Part shown: positions 33,939 to 41,315 of the stretch, piece by piece
Layout of the letters: each line of letters starts with the position of its first letter
Numbering within the stretch: position 1 is the first letter of the stretch
DNA from: Bryobacterales bacterium
Lineage (GTDB): Bacteria > Acidobacteriota > Terriglobia > Bryobacterales > Bryobacteraceae
Assembly (NCBI GenBank): GCA_020854055.1
Contig: JADZGD010000114.1
Location: 1-64,000 of the forward strand
Direction of reading: 5' to 3'
Length of the DNA stretch: 64,000 bases
The notes under the pieces: model-generated
The model's database searches: none
The model's input: the letters and a program-made list of their open reading frames with translations, nothing else
What the model was told of the DNA's origin: nothing
Position numbers and translations under genes: made by a program

Positions 33939-34619
33939 ATGTTTTCGCCGGTAATCGGCCTCCTGCTCCAACTCAGTATCTGGGACTTGGTGAGCAAGAG
34001 CAAGCCCATACCGATTGCCGTCCTGGTTACTCTGTTGGTCCTCTCACTGTTTTCCTGGACCATCATCTTTTCCAAATGGAACGTTTTCCGTCAGGCCCGC
34101 GTGGCCAATTCGCGGTTCGTGCGGGCATTTCGCAAAGCCTCGGGCTTCGAGCAGGTGGCGTTGGCGAGTGAGCAGTTCCCCATTTCACCTCTAGTAGCGG
34201 TGTTCGATTTCGGCTATGAAGAGATCGAACGCCAGATCAAGTCTCGCGGCTCGTTGCGAAACAAACTGGCCGTCGAGCGCAGCCTCCAGTTAGGGATCAG
34301 CGAGGAACTGACCAAACTGGAGCGCAGCATGAACTGGCTGGCGACCGTGGCGAGCGTCTCGCCGTTCATCGGACTATTCGGTACGGTCTGGGGCATCATC
34401 GACGCATTCCAGGCGCTGAGTCTCGGTTCGAACAGCCTGCGCGCGGTTGCTCCCGGAATTGCCGAAGCGCTGGTCACCACGGCCATGGGCCTGCTGGCGG
34501 CCATTCCCGCGGCGATGGCCTACAACTACTTCGGCAATACGATTCGCGAGCAAAGCGCCCGCATGGAAGACTTCTCACTGGAGTTCATGAACTTTGCCGA
34601 ACGGCACTTCGGAGAGTAA
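33939..34619 (+). CDS. tolQ: TolQ/ExbB-type proton channel protein
   Basis: A 226-residue inner-membrane protein with three transmembrane segments: IPIAVLVTLLVLSLFSWTII near the N-terminus, ASVSPFIGLFGTVWGIIDAF and ALVTTAMGLLAAIPAAMAYN. The Gly-Thr-Val-Trp-Gly motif and conserved Thr/Pro are those of TolQ/ExbB/MotA channel subunits. With TolR it converts proton-motive force into motion of TolA. ATG 33939 is chosen; an upstream TTG at 33930 would add three residues. It starts a six-gene tol-pal operon, which assigns it as tolQ rather than exbB. Confidence 0.93.
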   Translation: MFSPVIGLLLQLSIWDLVSKSKPIPIAVLVTLLVLSLFSWTIIFSKWNVFRQARVANSRFVRAFRKASGFEQVALASEQFPISPLVAVFDFGYEEIERQIKSRGSLRNKLAVERSLQLGISEELTKLERSMNWLATVASVSPFIGLFGTVWGIIDAFQALSLGSNSLRAVAPGIAEALVTTAMGLLAAIPAAMAYNYFGNTIREQSARMEDFSLEFMNFAERHFGE

Positions 34620-34622
34620 CGG

Positions 34623-35066
34623 ATGGCATTCAGTTTCAATGGTGGCGGGATGGGCCGCGGTCGTTCGCGGGGGCTGACATCGCTGGCGGAGATGAACGTC
34701 GTGCCGCTGGTGGACGTCGTTCTGGTACTGCTGATCATCTTTATGCTGACTTCGAGCGTGATGGAATTCGGGCTCGAGGTGCAGGTACCCAAAGTGAAGC
34801 AGGTGCGCGAAACGGCTCAAGACCTGCCGGTGGTGACATTAACCCGCGATGGCGAGATCAGCCTGAACGAAAAGCCAGTTAATATCAATAGCTTGGGAGA
34901 TACGATCAAGCAGCGGTTCAACGGTGCGACCGGCGCTTTCGTACGCGCCGACAAGAACACCACCTGGGACGTACTGGCGCAGGTAGTCAGCGCCCTCGGA
35001 CAGGCTCACATCGAGGTGAAGATGGTTACGCGGCCCGTGGATACTTCGGAAAGGAGTAGCCGATAA
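34623..35066 (+). CDS. tolR: TolR/ExbD-type protein
   Basis: A 147-residue protein with one transmembrane helix containing the essential Asp (MNVVPLVDVVLVLLIIFMLT) and a periplasmic domain. The N-terminal cytoplasmic part is Gly/Arg-rich. ExbD/TolR forms the peptidoglycan-interacting partner of the TolQ channel. It follows tolQ after three bases, in the invariant tolQ-tolR order. Confidence 0.93.
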   Translation: MAFSFNGGGMGRGRSRGLTSLAEMNVVPLVDVVLVLLIIFMLTSSVMEFGLEVQVPKVKQVRETAQDLPVVTLTRDGEISLNEKPVNINSLGDTIKQRFNGATGAFVRADKNTTWDVLAQVVSALGQAHIEVKMVTRPVDTSERSSR

Positions 35067-35083
35067 CAGGCTCCGGTGCAGCC

Positions 35084-35869
35084 ATGCCGCGGACGGACAT
35101 CCTTGAGCATCACGAGTCGATGCGTAATCCGTTTTTGTTGTCTATCCTCTTTCATGCCAGCGTCTGTGCCCTGGCGTTGTTTTACGGATGGGTAGCGATG
35201 CAGCATGGCCCTGATTGGGGTGACCCCAATGCGTCCGGAGGCGCAATCGGCATAACGCCGGTCAGCAAGATTCCGTTGCCCGCCGCCATGGGGCGCACCA
35301 ACCCCGTGGCCAACGACACGGAATCCCAGATTCCACAGGCGCCTCCGGAGAAGAAGATCAAGGCAGCCGAACCGGAGCCCGAAGACGCCATCCCACTGAA
35401 AGCAAAGCGGCTACCGAAATCTAGAGCACAAGTCGCGGCAAACCTTCAGAAATATCGCCCCACGCACGAGTCGCGCTCCAACCAGTTGTATTCCACCACC
35501 GGGCAGGCACTGGCATCACCGATGTTCGGCGGACAGGCGGGCGCCGGAGGGGTGGGCGTGGGCAGCGGAAATCCATTCGGTAATCGCTGCGGCGGGTACC
35601 TGTCGGTACTACGGCAGAAGGTAGCCAATAGCTGGCGTTACGGCGACATCGACCCGCGCCTGCGCACGGCGCCGATGGTGGTGGTGAGATTTCAGTTATT
35701 GCAGGACGGATCCATCCGCGATGTGACAGTCCTTCAACGCAGCGGCAACTATGCGCTGGACACCTCAGCGCAAAGGGCGATCATGGAATCGGCCCCGTTT
35801 GAGTCGATCCCGGCCGAATGTGGCCGGCAGTCAGCTAATCTGGAGTTCTGGTTTCAGTTGCAGCGATGA
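35084..35869 (+). CDS. tolA: TolA-like energy transducer with TonB-type C-terminus
   Basis: A 261-residue single-span protein. A short cytoplasmic start and one transmembrane helix (FLLSILFHASVCALALFYGW) are followed by a Pro/Glu/Lys-rich linker (APPEKKIKAAEPEPEDAIPL), a Gly-rich stretch and a C-terminal TonB/TolA fold (YGDIDPRLRTAPMVVVRFQL, then GSIRDVTVLQRSGNYALDTS). The linker is far shorter than the long helical TolA domain of enterobacteria. Position between tolR and tolB supports tolA over tonB. A start at Met13 is also possible. Its stop overlaps the tolB start by four bases. Confidence 0.87.
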   Translation: MPRTDILEHHESMRNPFLLSILFHASVCALALFYGWVAMQHGPDWGDPNASGGAIGITPVSKIPLPAAMGRTNPVANDTESQIPQAPPEKKIKAAEPEPEDAIPLKAKRLPKSRAQVAANLQKYRPTHESRSNQLYSTTGQALASPMFGGQAGAGGVGVGSGNPFGNRCGGYLSVLRQKVANSWRYGDIDPRLRTAPMVVVRFQLLQDGSIRDVTVLQRSGNYALDTSAQRAIMESAPFESIPAECGRQSANLEFWFQLQR

Positions 35870-37260
35870 ACAATAAAATTCTTATCGGCGTCTTGTGCGC
35901 CACAGCAGGACTGGTCGCGCTCGTCGCGCAGGACAACACGACGATCATCAAGATCATCGGGGGTGAAAAGGCGGCGATCGCCGTACCCGACCTCCGCGGA
36001 TCAGGCGAAGCGCAAACCTTCATGGGTGCATTTAACCAGACGTTGTGGGACGATCTCTCCAGTTCGGGCATCTTCCGGATGTCTCCCAAGACCGTCTACC
36101 CGATGGGTATTCCCGCGCGTCCGCAGGATCTGAAGCCGACTCCGGCGCCCCCGCCGGCCCGGCGTGGCAGGACCGCCGCCGAGGTGCTGCCTTCTTGCGG
36201 CGGGATGTGCCTTTCCGACTGGTCAGGCCCCCCGGTAAATGCCAACTTCCTGACCTTCGGCTATACCGGCGTGCAGAACGGCCAGCTCGTGTTGTTCGGG
36301 TATCTTTATAATCTGGCCCAACCCGACCTGAACAATGCCCAGGTACTGGGGAAACTTTACTTTGGTACGGTGGATGAGGCGGGGGCACGGAAGGTAGCCC
36401 ACGAGTTTGCAGCGGACATTCTCAGCCAGTTCGGGCAAAAGAGCCTGTCCGGCAGTAAGATCTATTTCACTCGAGGCAGCGGTAAGGGCATCAAAGAGAT
36501 CTGGCAAATGGACTACGACGGCAACAACCAGAAGCCATTGACCAGCTACCGATCGCTGTGCAATTTCCCGGATATCTCGCCCGACGGCTCGATGCTGGCG
36601 TTTACGTGCTGGCTTCGCGGCGTTCCGCAACTCCAGATTTTCCAACTGGATCCAGTGAGAAAGATGGTGTTTGTCAATCCCCATGCGTCGATGAATTCGC
36701 AACTTGACTTCTTCGCGGGTGGCAAACAGGTTGTTTTCACGTCAACGCTGGCCAGTGGAACCGCCCAGCTGTACCTGGCCAACATCAACGGAAGCAACCT
36801 GCGGCGATTGACCTTCTCCAAGGCGATCGACTGTGAGCCGCATATCAATCCGAAGAATCAGTCTGAAATTGTTTTTGTTTCGGGTAGATCCGGACACCCG
36901 CAAGTATATAGAATGAACATAGATGGTGCAGATGTCGACCGGTTATCATCGGGAGAGGGCGATGCCGTCAATCCGTCCTGGCATCCCGACGGGCAGCATA
37001 TCGCCTTTGCGTGGACCAGAGGCTACGAGCCCGGGAAATTTAATATCTTTGTAATGGATGTCGCTACGCGTCGTGTGGAGCAACTGACACACGACGAGGG
37101 CAAGAACGAGAATCCGAGTTGGGCGCCCGATGGACGTCATATCGTTTTTTCATCGACACGCAGTGGTTCACTGCAGATATGGACGATGCTTGCCAACGGA
37201 ACTCAGCTCAAGCAACTCACTACATCCGGCACGAACGAAAAGCCGGTCTGGAGCAAGTAG
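35866..37260 (+). CDS. tolB: Tol-Pal system protein TolB
   Basis: A 464-residue periplasmic protein with a signal peptide (IGVLCATAGLVALVAQ), an N-terminal alpha/beta domain with the TolB_N pattern (FNQTLWDDLSSSGIFRM), and a C-terminal six-bladed beta-propeller whose repeats show PDISPDGSMLAF, VNPSWHPDGQHIAF and ENPSWAPDGRHIVFSSTRSG. TolB links Pal in the outer membrane to TolA. A roughly 30-residue Pro-rich insertion (KPTPAPPPARRGRTAAEVLP) lies between the two halves of the N-terminal domain. The gene is translationally coupled to tolA. Confidence 0.94.
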   Translation: MNNKILIGVLCATAGLVALVAQDNTTIIKIIGGEKAAIAVPDLRGSGEAQTFMGAFNQTLWDDLSSSGIFRMSPKTVYPMGIPARPQDLKPTPAPPPARRGRTAAEVLPSCGGMCLSDWSGPPVNANFLTFGYTGVQNGQLVLFGYLYNLAQPDLNNAQVLGKLYFGTVDEAGARKVAHEFAADILSQFGQKSLSGSKIYFTRGSGKGIKEIWQMDYDGNNQKPLTSYRSLCNFPDISPDGSMLAFTCWLRGVPQLQIFQLDPVRKMVFVNPHASMNSQLDFFAGGKQVVFTSTLASGTAQLYLANINGSNLRRLTFSKAIDCEPHINPKNQSEIVFVSGRSGHPQVYRMNIDGADVDRLSSGEGDAVNPSWHPDGQHIAFAWTRGYEPGKFNIFVMDVATRRVEQLTHDEGKNENPSWAPDGRHIVFSSTRSGSLQIWTMLANGTQLKQLTTSGTNEKPVWSK

Positions 37261-37392
37261 GGTGAAAGAAGAGCCGGATCCGATAGAGGGTTTTCCCAAC
37301 CCCCGGAGGATATCCGCGCCTCTTTTTGCCGCCCCGGCTCCCCCAAGAGTTTTCACCAAAAAGTTGGTTATCCCAGGAGGCAGATACTCAGG

Positions 37393-38160
37393 ATGAGCAA
37401 GCGACAAATCAGTGCAGTTCTGTTAGGGTTCTCCCTAATTCTCTTTTTAGCAGGTTGTAAGAAGAAGGTTCCGGCTCCGCCGCCACCGCCACCCCCGGCA
37501 GCGGCTCCTGCGCCGGCGCCGCCGGCCAGACCGAGCATCACCTTCTCGGCTGAACCCGGAACCATTGAGCGGGGGCAGTCGGCAACCCTGCGCTGGGAAG
37601 TCACCGGCGCGACCGATATGTCGATCGACAACGGCGTAGGCAGCATTCAAGCGAACGGCAGCCGCCAGGTCTACCCGACCAGCACCACGACGTATGTGCT
37701 GACGGCTACCGGTCCGGGAGGTACTTCTACCGCCAACGCAACCGTTAATGTGACCGCACCTCCGCCGCCGCCACCGGCCCCCGAAGCTCCGAAGATGAGC
37801 CTGGCCGAACGATTGGCCCGGGACGTGCAAGACGCTTACTTCGATTTCGACAAGAGCGACATTCGTGAGGATGCTCGCGCGGTTCTGACGAAGGACGCCG
37901 ATGCACTGAAGTCGATCTTCAACGACTTCCCCAACGCAGTGGTGACAGTGGAAGGCCATTGCGACGAGCGTGGATCAGCCGAGTATAACCTCGCGCTTGG
38001 TGATCGCCGCTCAACCTCAGCCAAGAACTTCCTGGTCCAACTGGGAGTTCCGGGTGACAAACTGCGGACTGTCAGCTACGGTAAGGAACGTCCGGTTTGC
38101 ACCGAGCACAATGAAGAGTGCTGGCAGAAAAACCGCCACGTTCACTTCTCGGCTGAGTGA
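37393..38160 (+). CDS. pal: Peptidoglycan-associated lipoprotein Pal with an Ig-like insert
   Basis: A 255-residue outer-membrane lipoprotein. The lipobox is Leu-Phe-Leu-Ala-Gly-Cys at residues 16-21. A Pro/Ala linker follows, then an Ig-like domain (ITFSAEPGTIERGQSATLRW, ending TSTTTYVLTATGPGG), a second Pro-rich linker and an OmpA-type peptidoglycan-binding domain (YFDFDKSDIREDARAVL, VEGHCDERGSAEYNLALGDR). Enterobacterial Pal lacks the Ig-like part and is about 170 residues. A strong AGGAGG (37375-37380) precedes the ATG by 12 bases. It lies in the tol-pal operon, so the assignment is firm. Confidence 0.94.
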   Translation: MSKRQISAVLLGFSLILFLAGCKKKVPAPPPPPPPAAAPAPAPPARPSITFSAEPGTIERGQSATLRWEVTGATDMSIDNGVGSIQANGSRQVYPTSTTTYVLTATGPGGTSTANATVNVTAPPPPPPAPEAPKMSLAERLARDVQDAYFDFDKSDIREDARAVLTKDADALKSIFNDFPNAVVTVEGHCDERGSAEYNLALGDRRSTSAKNFLVQLGVPGDKLRTVSYGKERPVCTEHNEECWQKNRHVHFSAE

Positions 38161-38182
38161 CAAACGTGTAGGCTGTTGGATC

Positions 38183-38229
38183 GGAGCCGGACTCCAGTCC
38201 GGCTCCGGTTGAGCGGAGCGAGACTCCGC
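38183..38229 (+). promoter_or_regulatory. Two adjacent hairpins between pal and cpoB
   Basis: GGAGCCGGACT (38183-38193) pairs with AGTCCGGCTCC (38196-38206) as an 11-bp near-perfect palindrome. GCGGAG (38213-38218) pairs with CTCCGC (38224-38229) around a 5-base loop. No T-run follows. They may stabilise or process the pal transcript or lower cpoB expression relative to pal. Confidence 0.55.
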
Positions 38230-38242
38230 GCGGAGACGAACT

Positions 38243-39115
38243 ATGCGCTTATTGTGTCTGCCCATCACTCTGCTGGCCGCTGCGATGCTCTGCTTTGGCC
38301 AAAAGCAGGAAGTGAAGGAACTTCAGCGTGATGTGGCTCTGCTTCAGGATTCCGTGCGAATACTGCAAAGTTCGCTTGACCAGAAAACGGCGGCACTCAC
38401 CGTGCTGGTCCAACAAACCCTGGACAACGTAAACCGCACCAACACGAACATTGCGTTGTTGAACGCCGCTTTGAGCGACCAGGAGAAAAAGGTAGCAGCG
38501 CCGGTAGCCGGCGTCGGCCAAAAGATCGACCAGTTGACCGAGGAGTTTCGTTTTGTCAGCGAGTCCATTAAGGACCTGAATTCGCGGATGAGCAAGCTCC
38601 AAATGCAGTTGCAGGACACGGTGAATACCATCAAGACCTTGCAGGCTCCGCCACCTCCACCCGGAGCGATTTCGGGCGGGCCTCCCCCGGGTATGTCAGC
38701 GCAGACCACCTACGAAAACGCGATGCGCGACAAGAGCGCCGGCAACCTGGATCTGGCGCTGCAGGGATTCAACGACTACCTGCGATACTTTCCCGATACC
38801 GACTTCTCCCCGAACGCCCAGTTTTACGTTGGCGAAATCTACTTTCAAAAAGGGGATTATGATAACGCCTCAAAGGCCTTTGACGCGGTGCTGGAAAAGT
38901 ACTCGGAGAATAACAAGACTCCGGATGCGCACTTCATGAAGGGTCTCTCGCTGTTGAAGTCGGGCCAGCGGAACGATGCGTACAAGGAATTCAGCTATGT
39001 TGTGACCAAGTATCCGGCTAGCGACGTAGCCGGTAAGTCCCGCCTGGAGATCAAAAAGCTCGGACTTCGAGTACCCGCGGCGTCGAGCGCCACCCGCCGC
39101 CGCGGGAAGCGTTAA
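38243..39115 (+). CDS. cpoB: Tol-Pal system protein CpoB/YbgF
   Basis: A 290-residue periplasmic protein that coordinates peptidoglycan synthesis with outer-membrane constriction. A signal peptide (LPITLLAAAMLCFG) is followed by a long N-terminal coiled coil (VKELQRDVALLQDSVRILQS and onward to about residue 130), a Pro-rich linker (PPPPPGAISGG) and three TPR-like repeats (YENAMRDKSAGNLDLALQGF, AQFYVGEIYFQKGDYDNASK, AHFMKGLSLLKSGQRNDAYK). It is the sixth and last gene of the tol-pal operon, 82 bases after pal. Confidence 0.92.
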   Translation: MRLLCLPITLLAAAMLCFGQKQEVKELQRDVALLQDSVRILQSSLDQKTAALTVLVQQTLDNVNRTNTNIALLNAALSDQEKKVAAPVAGVGQKIDQLTEEFRFVSESIKDLNSRMSKLQMQLQDTVNTIKTLQAPPPPPGAISGGPPPGMSAQTTYENAMRDKSAGNLDLALQGFNDYLRYFPDTDFSPNAQFYVGEIYFQKGDYDNASKAFDAVLEKYSENNKTPDAHFMKGLSLLKSGQRNDAYKEFSYVVTKYPASDVAGKSRLEIKKLGLRVPAASSATRRRGKR

Positions 39116-39134
39116 CCCCCTTCCCTGTTACCCT

Positions 39135-39536
39135 TTGGGGGCGCCTCCCCCATGGATCCCCGATCGCGCGTCCTCTCAGCTCTTCCTTCTCAATCTTCCG
39201 GTGCTCCCGCCTTGGAATATCATCCATCGGAAGCGGGCTTCCGCGAACACGGCGCCCGGCTACGCGAGCGGCTGGACGGTCTTATTCCACACCTGCGGCC
39301 GCATCCGCCCATTGTTCGAGGATCTCGCCGAGCCAGGAGTCGATGCCATCGGGCCGCAGTTGAACCTGTATGATCTGGACGAACTGGCGGCGTTTTCGCG
39401 CGCCCACCGGATAGCCCTTGCGCCACACCCGGACCGGGGCGGCTCCTGGTTTTACGTGGAGATCGACGCCGGCTTTCCATTCGAAAACGTTGAGGCGTTG
39501 AGCACTTCGATCGCTCAAGTGCGCACTACCGGATGA
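39135..39536 (+). pseudogene. Remnant of a uroporphyrinogen decarboxylase-like gene
   Basis: A 133-codon frame whose second half matches the C-terminal part of URO-D-like methyltransferase proteins: TVLFHTCGRIRPLFEDLAEP, GVDAIGPQLNLYDLDELAAF, IALAPHPDRG, and then directly GSWFYVEIDAGFPFENVEAL. In intact relatives about 25-30 residues separate the PHPDRG and the GSWFYVEID segments, so an internal deletion is visible. The N-terminal barrel (over 200 residues) is missing, and the first 40 residues look unrelated. It lacks a plausible start. A dead fragment is the simplest reading, although the frame itself is still open. Confidence 0.68.
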
Positions 39537-39580
39537 ACTCCACGCCGCCGGACGCTATGCTATTCTGAAGAACTTCTTCC

Positions 39581-41104
39581 ATGCCACAACGAGCGTTTCT
39601 TCCGCGAGTCTGCATCGCCCTTGGTTTCCCCGATGTCGAAACGCTGCTCGACCGGGCACGCCGTGAAGTCGAAAGTGGCGAGGGATTCCTGGAGTTTCGC
39701 CTCGATTACCTGGCCGAACCCCGATCCGGCGCCGACGCGATCCGGGCGTTCCTCGCGGAAAACAACGAAGTAACCATCCTGGCCACCTGCCGCCGCCATC
39801 AAAATCACGGAAGATACAACGGCAGCGTCGAAGAACAACTGGAGATCCTTGGAGCCGCGGCTGACGCCGGCGCGCGGGCGCTGGACGTGGAGATCGAGAC
39901 CGCCGAAATGGCCGCAGCGCAGTTGGAGCATCTGCGTTCGAAGGCCTTCGTAGTGATCTCCTATCACAATTACGGAGGTACGCCCGCGCTCGAACCGGTG
40001 TTTCGCCGGATGTCGAGAATATCCGCCGATGCCCTGAAGATCGTCACCACAGCGAAAAAGCCCTCGGACAACTTCCGGGTACTCTCACTGGCGCGGCAAC
40101 ATAGCCGGATTCCGGTGGTCGTGCTCGCCATGGGTGAGATCGGCTTCCCTTCAAGGGTATTAGCGACGTCGTTCGGAGGTATCTACACCTACGCCGCGCC
40201 CATCTCGGCCGAAGGAACAGCGGCGGGACAAGTCAGCGCGCGCCTGCTGCGGCATCTGTACCGGGTAGAGAAATTCACCCGGCAGGCGAAGATCTACGGC
40301 GTCATTGCCGATCCTATCCGGCATACCATCTCCCCGGCCGTACACAACCGCGCTTTCCAATACCGGCGGATTGATGCCGTCTATCTACCGTTCCTGGTGA
40401 CGACAGCCCAGTTGAAAGATTTTCTGGGGCTGGTGGAGAAGTTGCCGGTGGCCGGTTTCAGCGTGACGATTCCACACAAGCAACGGATCCTGCGCTATCT
40501 GGATGTGGTGGATCCGCTCGCGCGGCGCATCGGAGCAGTCAATACAGTGTGGAAGAAGGCCGGCAAGTGGCGAGGATCCAATACCGATGCCGGCGCGGTC
40601 ACCGGACCACTGAGCCGGCGAATCCGCCTGCCGAAGGCCTCGGTACTGGTAGTGGGCAATGGTGGCGCCGCCCGCAGCGCCGCATTTGCGCTGGCCGATG
40701 CCGGCGCGAACGTATCCATTGCCGGACGTAATCCCGACCGCGTTCGCGCGCTGGCGAAGGCCTGCGGAGCCGAGATGCTGTTGAGGGATCAGTTGGGCTC
40801 CCGGTCATTCGACGCGCTGGTGCATGCAACTCCGCTCGGCATGTTTCCTCATGCCGGGGAGTGCTTCTTCGACGACCGGATTCCGGCTGAAGTAGTCTTT
40901 GACATGGTCTACAACCCCAGGGAAACTGAGTTGCTCAAACGCGCGTCCGATCAAGGGAAGACCACGATTCCCGGGCTGGAGATGTTCGTCGAGCAGGCGC
41001 TGCACCAGTTCGAAACCTGGACCGGCGAAACCGCCCCCCGCTCGATTATGGAGAAGGCCGCCAGCGAGGCCCTGGCACAATTGCACGGCCCATCAACGGA
41101 GTGA
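39581..41104 (+). CDS. aroDE: Bifunctional 3-dehydroquinate dehydratase / shikimate dehydrogenase
   Basis: A 507-residue fused enzyme for steps 3 and 4 of the shikimate pathway. Residues 1-225 are a type I dehydroquinate dehydratase: EFRLDYLAEP, VISYHNYGG with the catalytic His, ADALKIVTTAKKPSDNF with the Schiff-base Lys, and FPSRVLATSFGG. Residues 232-500 are shikimate dehydrogenase: IYGVIADPIRHTISPAVHNR, GFSVTIPHKQRILRYLD with catalytic Lys, SNTDAGA and the nucleotide-binding VLVVGNGGAARSAAFALADA. The same fusion is known in plants, chlamydiae and some other bacteria. It is followed at 2 bases by the small Tat protein gene. Confidence 0.94.
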   Translation: MPQRAFLPRVCIALGFPDVETLLDRARREVESGEGFLEFRLDYLAEPRSGADAIRAFLAENNEVTILATCRRHQNHGRYNGSVEEQLEILGAAADAGARALDVEIETAEMAAAQLEHLRSKAFVVISYHNYGGTPALEPVFRRMSRISADALKIVTTAKKPSDNFRVLSLARQHSRIPVVVLAMGEIGFPSRVLATSFGGIYTYAAPISAEGTAAGQVSARLLRHLYRVEKFTRQAKIYGVIADPIRHTISPAVHNRAFQYRRIDAVYLPFLVTTAQLKDFLGLVEKLPVAGFSVTIPHKQRILRYLDVVDPLARRIGAVNTVWKKAGKWRGSNTDAGAVTGPLSRRIRLPKASVLVVGNGGAARSAAFALADAGANVSIAGRNPDRVRALAKACGAEMLLRDQLGSRSFDALVHATPLGMFPHAGECFFDDRIPAEVVFDMVYNPRETELLKRASDQGKTTIPGLEMFVEQALHQFETWTGETAPRSIMEKAASEALAQLHGPSTE

Positions 41105-41106
41105 CT

Positions 41107-41313
41107 ATGTCGAACCGGATCTCTCGCCGAAGCGCCTTTCTGTTGGCGGCCGCGCCGGCTGTGGCCCGTTCCTCAGGGCAAAGCGCGGCCTCCATCACGG
41201 ACCCCGAGCGGCTGCTTGAGGCAAGGCGCGAAACCATTCAATCCAATTCGCGAACGCTGGCCGCTTTCAAGCTGAAACAGTCCATTGAGCCGGCGTTCCA
41301 GTTTCGGACCTGA
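41107..41313 (+). CDS. Small Tat-secreted protein ahead of an amidase
   Basis: A 68-residue protein: a twin-arginine leader (Asn-Arg-Ile-Ser-Arg-Arg-Ser-Ala-Phe-Leu-Leu-Ala-Ala-Ala), then a charged amphipathic helix (PERLLEARRETIQSNSRTLA) and the end FKLKQSIEPAFQFRT. ATG 41107 is chosen over the GTG at 41101. It ends two bases before the amidase start, which suggests translational coupling. It has no recognised domain. It may be a secreted partner, or a split-off leader of the amidase: some family members carry a Tat leader on the amidase itself, and this amidase has none. Confidence 0.7.
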   Translation: MSNRISRRSAFLLAAAPAVARSSGQSAASITDPERLLEARRETIQSNSRTLAAFKLKQSIEPAFQFRT

Positions 41314-41315
41314 TC

